From Syntrophaceae bacterium (GTDB lineage: Bacteria; Desulfobacterota; Syntrophia; Syntrophales; UBA5619): a stretch of 5,120 nt of DNA. Both the position numbers and the translations under genes were made by a program. The notes under the pieces are model-generated. The model was not told the origin of the DNA. It saw nothing but the letters and a program-made list of their open reading frames with translations, and searched no databases. Below, in pieces: positions 1 through 4,908 of the stretch; the stretch's first letter is position 1, and each line of letters begins with the position of its first letter. The stretch covers positions 1 through 5,120 of the forward strand of contig JAHFBU010000143.1 of the NCBI GenBank assembly GCA_023249795.1. Reading direction: 5' to 3'.

Positions 1-1011
1 GTCGTCGGCGGCGTCACGTCCATCGCGGATCTCGATGCCCACCGGATCGGCGAGTACCTCTTCCGGCTCGGGGAGATCAAGGCCTTTGTGGAAACAGCCT
101 ACATCCCCGACGTCCTGCTTGCGGCGACCTACTACAAGGATGAGGGTCTCCAGGGGATCGGCGGCGGCGTGAAGAACTACCTCGCCTACGGCGGCTTTCC
201 GCTGGATGATGATGGGGGAAAACTCCTGTTCCCGAGAGGTGTCGTGAAGAACCGCGATCTGGCCAAGCCGCTGAAGCTCGACGAGGCGAAGATCACCGAA
301 GAGGCCACCCACTCCTGGTACAAGGGTTCGGCACCCCAGCACCCCTATCAGGGAACGACGGAGCCCGAATACACGGGATACGACGCTAAAGGAAACGTCA
401 AGGGTGACGAAAAGTATTCCTGGTGCAAGGCGCCCCGTTATGACGGCCAGCCTTACGAGGTCGGCCCCCTGGCCCGCTTCATCGTCGCCTATTCGCAGGG
501 ACATCCGGAGATCAAGGGGCTCGTGGATTCGACCCTGAAGGCCACCGGGCTGCCCGCGACCGTGCTTTTCTCGACGCTGGGAAGGACCGCCGCCCGGGCG
601 CTGGAAACCAAATATGTGGGGGACCACATCGGGGGATGGGTTAATGAACTTGTGGCCAACATCAAGGCCGGCGACACCCGGACCTGGACCCGCTGCGACG
701 TTCCCGAGAAGGGCGAAGGGCGCGGCCTCACGGAACCTCCTCGTGGCGCCCTGGGCCACTGGATCCGGATCGAGAACAAGGTGATCGCCAATTACCAGGC
801 CGTGGTTCCCTCAACCTGGAACTGCTCCCCCAGGGATAAGGGCGGAAAGCGCGGCCCCTATGAGGAGTCCCTCATCGGTACGAAGCTGGCCAAAGCGGAC
901 CAGCCTCTGGAGATTCTGAGGACGATCCACTCCTTCGATCCCTGCATGGCCTGCGCGGTCCACATCATCGATCCGAAATCGGACACGATCCGGAAGTTCA
1001 AGGTGTCCTGA
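1..1011 (+). CDS. hyaB: [NiFe]-hydrogenase large (catalytic) subunit, 3' part of gene
   Basis: This is the C-terminal 336 residues of the large subunit that carries the Ni-Fe active site and splits H2. The 5' end lies outside the window; the frame is open from base 1, so the ATG at 88 is internal. Family motifs in fragment numbering are WCKAPRYDG (141-149), EVGPLAR (153-159), PRGALGHW (247-254), the YQAVVPSTWN and SPRD region, and the C-terminal DPCMACAVH (313-321, bases 937-963). Cys315 and Cys318 are the second pair of active-site cysteines. The protein continues 15 residues past His321, so it is a precursor processed after that histidine, which fits the protease gene at 1757. The DPCxACAVH form together with a cytochrome b partner points to a membrane-bound group 1 respiratory uptake enzyme. 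The family is certain; the exact subgroup is inference. The stop codon (1009-1011) is followed at once by the ribosome site of the cytochrome gene. hupL would be an equally good name. Confidence 0.97.
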   Translation, partial: VVGGVTSIADLDAHRIGEYLFRLGEIKAFVETAYIPDVLLAATYYKDEGLQGIGGGVKNYLAYGGFPLDDDGGKLLFPRGVVKNRDLAKPLKLDEAKITEEATHSWYKGSAPQHPYQGTTEPEYTGYDAKGNVKGDEKYSWCKAPRYDGQPYEVGPLARFIVAYSQGHPEIKGLVDSTLKATGLPATVLFSTLGRTAARALETKYVGDHIGGWVNELVANIKAGDTRTWTRCDVPEKGEGRGLTEPPRGALGHWIRIENKVIANYQAVVPSTWNCSPRDKGGKRGPYEESLIGTKLAKADQPLEILRTIHSFDPCMACAVHIIDPKSDTIRKFKVS

Positions 1012-1018
1012 AAGGAGG
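1011..1018 (+). promoter_or_regulatory. Strong Shine-Dalgarno for the GTG-started cytochrome gene
   Basis: AAAGGAGG ends 5 bases before GTG 1024. It starts at the last base of the upstream stop codon. It fixes a GTG start for the cytochrome b gene and suggests translation coupled to the large subunit. Confidence 0.8.
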
Positions 1019-1023
1019 CAGCC

Positions 1024-1692
1024 GTGGAAAAAATTACACCGATAAAAGAATGGTCCGTGGCCATCCGTTTCAACCACTGGCTCGTGGTCGGTTCCATCCT
1101 CATCCTGATAGCGACGGGGTTTTACATTGCCGACCCCTTCACCATCTCCGAGGGAGAGACCGTAAACAAAATGTTTATGGGGGATGTCCGCTTCTGGCAC
1201 ATCCTGTTCGGAGTCAGCCTCTCCTTCCTCATGCTCTGGAGGCTCTACCTGGCCTTCTTCTCCCGGTTCCATGCCGACTGCAAGGATTTTCTTGCCTGCA
1301 CAAACTTGCAGAACGGGCTCCGGCAGATCCGGTTCTACCTTTTCTTTTCGAAGGAACATCCATTGCGTACCCACCTCTACGGCCCACTTCAGTCTTTGGC
1401 CTATCTGGGATTTTTTGCAATGGCCTTTTTGATGGTCCTGACGGGGCTGATCCTGATGGGGGCAGGATATGATGCGGGGCTGACGGCCTTCGTTTATAAA
1501 CTCGTCAAGCCTTTCGGAAACTGGATGGGAGGTCTTGCAACCGTCCGATGGATTCACCACATCCTGATGTGGGGCGTCATCCTCTTCCTGCCGGTTCACG
1601 TTTACATGGCCTTCTGGCACGATGTGGTCATGAAGGAGGGAACCGTATCGTCGATGATCAGCGGCACGGTGTTCCGCCGGTCGAACGATTAG
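1024..1692 (+). CDS. hyaC: [NiFe]-hydrogenase cytochrome b subunit (HyaC/HupC family)
   Basis: This 222-residue integral membrane cytochrome b would anchor the hydrogenase and pass electrons from the small subunit to the quinone pool. The start is GTG 1024, 5 bases after AAAGGAGG. Four hydrophobic segments are visible at roughly residues 19-36, 57-79, 122-146 and 174-198. The histidines expected to bind haem lie in or beside these helices: His18 in RFNHW, His59 in RFWHILFG, His178/179 in RWIHHIL and His192 in LPVHVYMAFWHD. RFNHW near the N-terminus, the fourth-helix HVYMAFWHD and the late ISG are typical of the Ni,Fe-hydrogenase I cytochrome b family, and the length is normal for it. The 12-base gap after the large subunit shows they are one transcription unit. 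Which of His178 and His179 is a ligand cannot be decided here. The gene ends just before a strong terminator. Confidence 0.93.
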   Translation: MEKITPIKEWSVAIRFNHWLVVGSILILIATGFYIADPFTISEGETVNKMFMGDVRFWHILFGVSLSFLMLWRLYLAFFSRFHADCKDFLACTNLQNGLRQIRFYLFFSKEHPLRTHLYGPLQSLAYLGFFAMAFLMVLTGLILMGAGYDAGLTAFVYKLVKPFGNWMGGLATVRWIHHILMWGVILFLPVHVYMAFWHDVVMKEGTVSSMISGTVFRRSND

Positions 1693-1715
1693 GGGTTAAG
1701 AACTACAACCAATCT

Positions 1716-1745
1716 AAAGGGGGGAGCGTCGCTCCCCCCTTTTTT
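1716..1745 (+). terminator. Rho-independent terminator after the cytochrome gene
   Basis: A perfect stem GGGGGGAGC (1719-1727) and GCTCCCCCC (1731-1739) encloses a 3-base loop and is followed by six T (1740-1745). Three A before the stem (1716-1718) could pair with the first T residues. It lies 24 bases after the cytochrome stop and only 12 bases before the protease ATG. Transcripts from upstream should therefore be partly or fully stopped here, lowering expression of the maturation genes relative to the structural genes, or a separate promoter must exist. I see no convincing promoter in 1693-1756. Confidence 0.88.
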
Positions 1746-1756
1746 CGAGGCGTCCG

Positions 1757-2254
1757 ATGGGGAAAAGACCGACCGTTCTTTTGGGGCTGGGAAACATCCT
1801 GATGGGAGATGAAGGGTTCGGCGTCCACTTTGTTCGCTGGTTCGAAGGGCGGTACCGTCTGCCCCCGGAGGCGGAGATCGTCGACGGCGGGACGATGGGC
1901 TACGCCCTTCTGGATCCGATCTGCCGCGCGGCGCATGTGATCGTCATCGACTGCATCCGGCTGGACGATACCCCCGGCTCCCTCTACCGTTTCACCCAAA
2001 AAGAGATGGAGGCTCATCTCCCGCCGCCGACATCCGCCCATGAGGTGAAATTTTCCGACGTGCTGTGCAAGTTGGAGATGATGGGGGAGTGTCCGGAGAT
2101 GACCTTTCTGTGTGTGGTACCGGGGCGGATCGGTGATATGGACCTGGAGATGACCCCGGCGGTGCGGGCAAAATTCCCGGAGATGGAGGCCCTTCTCCTC
2201 GCCGAACTTGCGGTCCATAACATTATTCCGGAGAGGATCGGCGGGGATGCATGA
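1757..2254 (+). CDS. hyaD: Hydrogenase maturation endopeptidase (HyaD/HybD family)
   Basis: This 165-residue cytoplasmic protease would remove the C-terminal tail of the large-subunit precursor once nickel has been inserted. The N-terminal motif LGLGNILMGDEGFGVH (about residues 9-24) is diagnostic. The three nickel-sensing ligands of the family, corresponding to Glu16, Asp62 and His93 of E. coli HybD, are apparently Glu19, Asp65 (VIVIDCIRLDD) and His95 (SAHEVKFSDVL). VVPGRIG near residue 120 is the usual late strand. Length is normal for the family. The start is ATG 1757, with GAGG at 1747-1750 six bases upstream, immediately after the terminator T-run. The end overlaps the hypA start by 8 bases, so the two are probably translationally coupled. 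Its position beside one large subunit with a 15-residue tail makes that protein the likely substrate. The symbol hyaD is chosen by context; hybD and hupD are equivalent names. Confidence 0.95.
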   Translation: MGKRPTVLLGLGNILMGDEGFGVHFVRWFEGRYRLPPEAEIVDGGTMGYALLDPICRAAHVIVIDCIRLDDTPGSLYRFTQKEMEAHLPPPTSAHEVKFSDVLCKLEMMGECPEMTFLCVVPGRIGDMDLEMTPAVRAKFPEMEALLLAELAVHNIIPERIGGDA

Positions 2255-2591
2255 GCTTTCCCTCACCCAGTCTCTGATCGATATCGTGGAGGATTACGCC
2301 CGCCGGGAAGGATTCAGCCGCGTGAACGTTCTCAAGCTTTCTTTCGGACGTCTCGCCGGCATCGACCCGGGCGCACTCGAATTCACATTCGAGATCCAGT
2401 CACGGGGGACGAAGGCCGAGGGGGCGCGGCTGGAATTTGACATCCGCCCTGCCGTGCTTTACTGCAATGTCTGCGAACAGGAGTCCCATTCCGAAGGCTT
2501 CCTGTCCCTCTGTCCCCTCTGCGGCGGCGGGGAAGTTATCCTGGCGGGCGGCACGGAGGAGCTCAAGCTTCTGGAGATGGATGTAGATTAG
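2247..2591 (+). CDS. hypA: HypA, hydrogenase nickel-insertion metallochaperone
   Basis: HypA carries nickel to the large-subunit precursor together with the GTPase HypB. The product is 114 residues, the usual size. The start is ATG 2247 because the protein must begin MHELSLTQSL: Met1, His2 and Glu3 form the nickel site of the family. An upstream in-frame ATG at 2208 would bury this site behind 13 extra residues and is rejected. The structural zinc site is two CxxC pairs, Cys73/Cys76 and Cys89/Cys92. GGAGAGG at 2230-2236 lies 10 bases upstream, inside the protease gene, which hypA overlaps by 8 bases. No residue of the two metal sites is missing. It leads the hyp block, with hypC 8 bases downstream. 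Confidence 0.97.
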   Translation: MHELSLTQSLIDIVEDYARREGFSRVNVLKLSFGRLAGIDPGALEFTFEIQSRGTKAEGARLEFDIRPAVLYCNVCEQESHSEGFLSLCPLCGGGEVILAGGTEELKLLEMDVD

Positions 2592-2599
2592 GAGATACT

Positions 2600-2830
2600 A
2601 TGTGCATTGCCTTTCCCGGCAAAATTCTTTCCATCGATGAAAAGCGTTTTGCCGTCATCGACATCAGCGGCACCCGGCGGGAGGTCTGTCTTGACCTCAT
2701 CGACGAGGAGGTGCAACTGGGCGATTACGTGATCTGCCATGCCGGCTTTGCCCTGCACAAGATCGATGAAGAGCTCGCCAAGGAAAATCTGGCCTTTTTG
2801 AAAGAGATCATCGATCATGAAATATATTGA
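2600..2830 (+). CDS. hypC: HypC, Fe(CN)2CO scaffold chaperone
   Basis: This 76-residue protein of the HypC/HybG/HupF family binds HypD to form the scaffold on which iron receives CN and CO ligands, and then docks on the large-subunit precursor. It begins MCIAFPGKIL, the family signature; Cys2, exposed after Met removal, is the essential iron-unit ligand. The second conserved block, GDYVICHAGFAL (41-52), contains His47, the other functionally important residue. Cys30 and Cys46 are additional cysteines of unknown role. The start ATG 2600 has AGGAG at 2590-2594, overlapping the hypA stop. The 3' end overlaps hypD by 14 bases, fitting stoichiometric production of the HypC-HypD pair. HybG is the alternative name if a second copy exists elsewhere in the genome. 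Confidence 0.97.
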   Translation: MCIAFPGKILSIDEKRFAVIDISGTRREVCLDLIDEEVQLGDYVICHAGFALHKIDEELAKENLAFLKEIIDHEIY

Positions 2831-3905
2831 CGAATACCGGGATTCTCACCTCGCCCAGGGGCTGCTGAAGCGGATCGCCGAACGGGCGGCCGGAATCGGA
2901 AGGCCCGTGACGTTTATGGAGGTCTGCGGCAGCCACACCCAGGCGATCGGACGGTACGGGATCCGCGGCCTGCTGCCCCCCGGCATACGCCTCATATCGG
3001 GTCCCGGATGCCCCGTCTGCGTGACCGCGATCCGGGACGTTGATACTGCCCTCCATCTGGCCGCGAGGGAGAACGTGATTTTCGCCACCTTTGGCGACAT
3101 GATGCGGGTTCCCGGTACGAAAGGGGCGAGTCTCCAGCGGCTGCGGGCCGAAGGGGCCGACATCCGGGTCATCTCTTCGGCGATGGACGGCATTGCATTC
3201 GCGGAAGCCGCGCCCGACCGCGAGGTCATCTTCATGGGGATTGGTTTTGAAACGACCGCCCCCACCGTCGCATCCATGATCCGGGCCGCGGGGCAGAAAG
3301 GCATCGCCAACCTGTCACTCTTTTCGGTTCACAAAGTGGTCCCGCCTGCGCTGACCCTCCTGATCGCCGATCCGCAACTCAAACTGGACGGATTCCTCTG
3401 CCCCGGCCATGTCAGCATGGTCCTCGGTGCGGGCGCCTATGCCATGCTTCCCGAAGCGGGGCAGGCCGCCGTCATCGCGGGGTTTGAACCCACCGACGTT
3501 CTCGAAGGGATACTCATGCTTCTGGAACAGGTCGAAACCGGCAGATATGAGGTGGCGATCCAGTACAAGCGCGCAGTCCGGCCGGAGGGCAACCCCAGGG
3601 CGATGGCCCTGATGGACGAGCTCTTCGAGGCGGGGGACGCAGAATGGCGGGGCTTGGGAACCATCGGGCAAAGCGGGCTTTTTCTCCGCGAGGCCTTCGG
3701 TGAATTCGACGCCCTGCGGCGGTTTGAGGTCCCGGAGTTGGCCTCCGAGGAGATCCCGGGATGCGCCTGCGGCGAGATCCTCCGGGGGATCATGGAACCC
3801 GCGGACTGTCCCCTTTTCCGGCGTCTCTGCACGCCGGCCAACCCCGTCGGACCGTGCATGGTCTCCTCGGAGGGAACCTGTTCCGCCCGTTACCGCTATG
3901 GGTGA
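2817..3905 (+). CDS. hypD: HypD, Fe-S scaffold protein for Fe(CN)2CO assembly
   Basis: HypD holds a [4Fe-4S] cluster and, with HypC, builds the Fe(CN)2CO centre of [NiFe]-hydrogenases. The product is 362 residues, close to the family size. Visible motifs are MEVCGSHT (34-41, Cys37), SGPGCPVCVT (61-70, Cys65 and Cys68) and GFETTAPT (143-150), plus GFLCPGHVS (192-200). The C-terminal cysteine-rich region 316-355 has Cys316, Cys318, Cys331, Cys338, Cys347 and Cys355 in the pattern CPLFxxxCTPxxPxGPCMVSSEGxC; it supplies the cluster ligands. Cys37, Cys65 and Cys68 match the conserved redox/iron cysteines of the family. The start ATG 2817 lies inside hypC (14-base overlap) with a weak GAGA 9 bases upstream, so translation is probably coupled to hypC. 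The stop at 3903-3905 is followed after a few bases by the palindromic element at 3916-4092. Confidence 0.98.
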   Translation: MKYIDEYRDSHLAQGLLKRIAERAAGIGRPVTFMEVCGSHTQAIGRYGIRGLLPPGIRLISGPGCPVCVTAIRDVDTALHLAARENVIFATFGDMMRVPGTKGASLQRLRAEGADIRVISSAMDGIAFAEAAPDREVIFMGIGFETTAPTVASMIRAAGQKGIANLSLFSVHKVVPPALTLLIADPQLKLDGFLCPGHVSMVLGAGAYAMLPEAGQAAVIAGFEPTDVLEGILMLLEQVETGRYEVAIQYKRAVRPEGNPRAMALMDELFEAGDAEWRGLGTIGQSGLFLREAFGEFDALRRFEVPELASEEIPGCACGEILRGIMEPADCPLFRRLCTPANPVGPCMVSSEGTCSARYRYG

Positions 3906-3911
3906 GGGGAG

Positions 3912-4096
3912 AAAATTGAAAATCGCAATCCTTTGTCGCGCTGGATATTTTTCGACCCTGCGCCTCCTCGCTTCGCTGCAAGAACGAAACTCGCGCTTCG
4001 CGCTCAAACAATCGTTCTCGCGGACGCTGCACTGCGGGGGCAGGGTGCCCCGAAAAATCTCCAATGCGCGCCCGCAGGATCACAATTTTCAAAATT
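3912..4096. repeat. Possible 6-bp target-site duplication flanking the palindrome
   Basis: AAAATT occurs at 3912-3917 and again at 4091-4096, exactly outside an element beginning GAAAAT and ending ATTTTC (3918-4090). The match extends by two bases (GA) on the right flank, but on the left those two bases are part of the terminal repeat. The word is AT-rich and overlaps the repeat ends, so chance or terminal-repeat symmetry is possible. Confidence 0.4.
3916..4092. repeat. Large imperfect palindrome, MITE-like element or structured RNA
   Basis: Most of the gap between hypD and hypB is one long inverted repeat whose arms pair in nested order. The pairs are TTGAAAAT 3916-3923 with ATTTTCAA 4085-4092; ATCCT 3928-3932 with AGGAT 4076-4080; GCGC 3938-3941 with GCGC 4066-4069; TGG 3942-3944 with CCA 4061-4063; ATTTTTCG 3947-3954 with CGAAAAAT 4051-4058; and ACCCTG 3955-3960 with CAGGGT 4041-4046. 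The centre carries AGAACGA 3981-3987 with TCGTTCT 4012-4018 around a small GCGC-TTC-GCGC hairpin (3993-4003). Ends are AT-rich and the core GC-rich. No transposase is encoded, so a small non-autonomous mobile element is the most economical reading. A processed or regulatory RNA structure between hypD and hypB is the alternative. The inverted repeat itself is seen directly; its mobile nature is inference. Confidence 0.8.
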
Positions 4097-4107
4097 GAGA
4101 AAAGAAG

Positions 4108-4113
4108 AAGGAG
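4108..4113 (+). promoter_or_regulatory. Shine-Dalgarno that sets the hypB start
   Basis: AAGGAG ends 8 bases before ATG 4122. It lies outside the palindromic element, so the hypB ribosome site is intact despite the insertion. This supports ATG 4122 over the in-frame ATG at 3933, which lies inside the palindrome. Confidence 0.8.
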
Positions 4114-4121
4114 ATGACGGC

Positions 4122-4781
4122 ATGAAGATCCAGGTGGTCAAAAACATACTCGATGCCAATGACCGGATCGCGGATGAAAACCGGTCGCTGTTCAATCAAA
4201 AAAAGATATTCGTGATGAACCTGATGAGTTCCCCGGGGGCGGGCAAGACCAGCCTCGTGGAGCGGACCATCGAGGCGCTCCGCGACCGCTATCGGATCGC
4301 AGTCATCGAAGGAGACATCCAGGACACCTGCGACGCGGACCGGGTGGCCGCCCTGGGAATCCCCGCCGTCCAGATCAACACCGGCGGGGGTTGCCACCTC
4401 GACGCGAACATGGTCCGGGAGGGGATGTCGGGACTCGATCTGGACGCCATTGATCTGCTGATCGTCGAGAATGTGGGAAACCTGGTCTGTCCCGCCGAGT
4501 TCCGGGTCGGCGAAGATGTCAAGATCATGATTCTGAGCACCCCCGAGGGGGCCGACAAGCCATCGAAATACCCACTGATCTTCCAGAACTCGGCCGTGAT
4601 GCTCCTCAACAAGATCGACCTCATGCCGCATCTCGACTTCGACCGGGACAAGGCCCTGCGGGACGCCCGGGCTCTCAATCCCGATCTGACCATCTTCGAG
4701 GTCTCCTGCCGGACCGGGGCCGGTCTCGACGGCTGGTTCGGCTGGCTTTCTGAGCGGGTCGCCCGGGTGGTCGGAGTTTAG
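4122..4781 (+). CDS. hypB: HypB, nickel-insertion GTPase
   Basis: This 219-residue GTPase works with HypA to load nickel into the large-subunit precursor. The start is ATG 4122 after AAGGAG; the frame stays open upstream to 3933, but those 63 codons run through the palindromic repeat and are not HypB-like. Motifs are the P-loop in NLMSSPGAGKTS (33-44, Lys42 and Thr43), EGDIQDTCDADR (63-74), the G-domain metal site GGGCHLD (88-94; Cys91 and His92) with ENVGNLVCP (116-124; Cys123), and the guanine-specificity motif NKID (163-166). It lacks both the N-terminal CxxCGC nickel site of E. coli HypB and any histidine-rich storage stretch, so it is the short form. The stop codon TAG (4779-4781) lies inside a 16-base tandem repeat, so the last residues (VGV) may have been rewritten by repeat insertion. 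The catalytic core is complete. Confidence 0.97.
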   Translation: MKIQVVKNILDANDRIADENRSLFNQKKIFVMNLMSSPGAGKTSLVERTIEALRDRYRIAVIEGDIQDTCDADRVAALGIPAVQINTGGGCHLDANMVREGMSGLDLDAIDLLIVENVGNLVCPAEFRVGEDVKIMILSTPEGADKPSKYPLIFQNSAVMLLNKIDLMPHLDFDRDKALRDARALNPDLTIFEVSCRTGAGLDGWFGWLSERVARVVGV

Positions 4782-4803
4782 GGGACACGGAGTTTAGGGG
4801 ACA
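4772..4803. repeat. Perfect 16-bp tandem repeat overlapping the hypB stop
   Basis: CGGAGTTTAGGGGACA occurs twice, back to back (4772-4787 and 4788-4803), with no mismatch. The first copy supplies the last codons and the TAG stop of hypB; the second copy is non-coding. Both contain GGGGACA, which recurs downstream, so this is the 5' edge of a larger repeat cluster. Confidence 0.9.
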
Positions 4804-4874
4804 GTATACTTAATTCGGGGATAGTTGTTCCGGGGACACGTTCCGATCCCTTCGGGCTTCCGGAACATCTCCCC
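4781..4874. repeat. GGGGA(C/T)A box cluster with hairpin, REP/RAYT-like
   Basis: Four boxes lie in the same orientation: GGGGACA at 4781, 4797 and 4832, and GGGGATA at 4817, at spacings of 16, 20 and 15 bases. The second leads into GGGGACAGTATACTTAATT, which holds the 8-bp palindrome AGTATACT (4803-4810). The last starts a long imperfect hairpin: GGGGA 4832-4836 with TCCCC 4870-4874, GTTCCG 4840-4845 with CGGAAC 4861-4866, and CC(TTCG)GG at the tip (4849-4856). From memory, words of the type GGGGACAGTATACTTAATT and GGGGACACGTTCC recur around IS200-like Y1 (RAYT) transposase genes; I could not verify this here. No transposase lies in the window. There is no T-run after the hairpin, so it is not a typical intrinsic terminator. 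Confidence 0.65.
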
Positions 4875-4908
4875 GACGCCTCCGTCACGTTTGAATCATC
4901 GGAAAAAA

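Noticed and set aside
811..1620. Long open frame on the - strand (269 codons) across the large subunit end and the cytochrome gene
   Set aside because: It is antisense to two genes with unmistakable family motifs, has low-complexity charged composition and shows no recognisable domain; long antisense frames are common in GC-rich DNA.
1693..1756. Promoter for the protease-hyp block in the gap after the cytochrome gene
   Set aside because: Only a poor pair (TTAGGG 1689 and TCTAAA 1713, spacer 18) could be proposed, and any transcript would have to pass the terminator; not supported.
2208..2246. Upstream start for hypA at ATG 2208
   Set aside because: It would add 13 residues before the nickel-binding Met-His-Glu N-terminus that is conserved in HypA, and lies deep in the protease gene.
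3315..4064. Open frame on the - strand (249 codons) across hypD and the palindrome
   Set aside because: Antisense to HypD, whose cysteine motifs are intact; the part beyond hypD is only palindromic repeat.
3916..4092. CRISPR array or tRNA in the hypD-hypB gap
   Set aside because: There are no regularly spaced direct repeats and no cloverleaf or CCA-type acceptor; the structure is a single nested inverted repeat.
3933..4121. Extension of hypB by 63 codons to ATG 3933
   Set aside because: The added residues derive from the palindromic repeat, do not resemble HypB N-termini, and the good AAGGAG site points to ATG 4122.
4832..4874. Hairpin after hypB as an intrinsic terminator
   Set aside because: The stem is imperfect and no T-run follows; it fits better as part of the repeat cluster.
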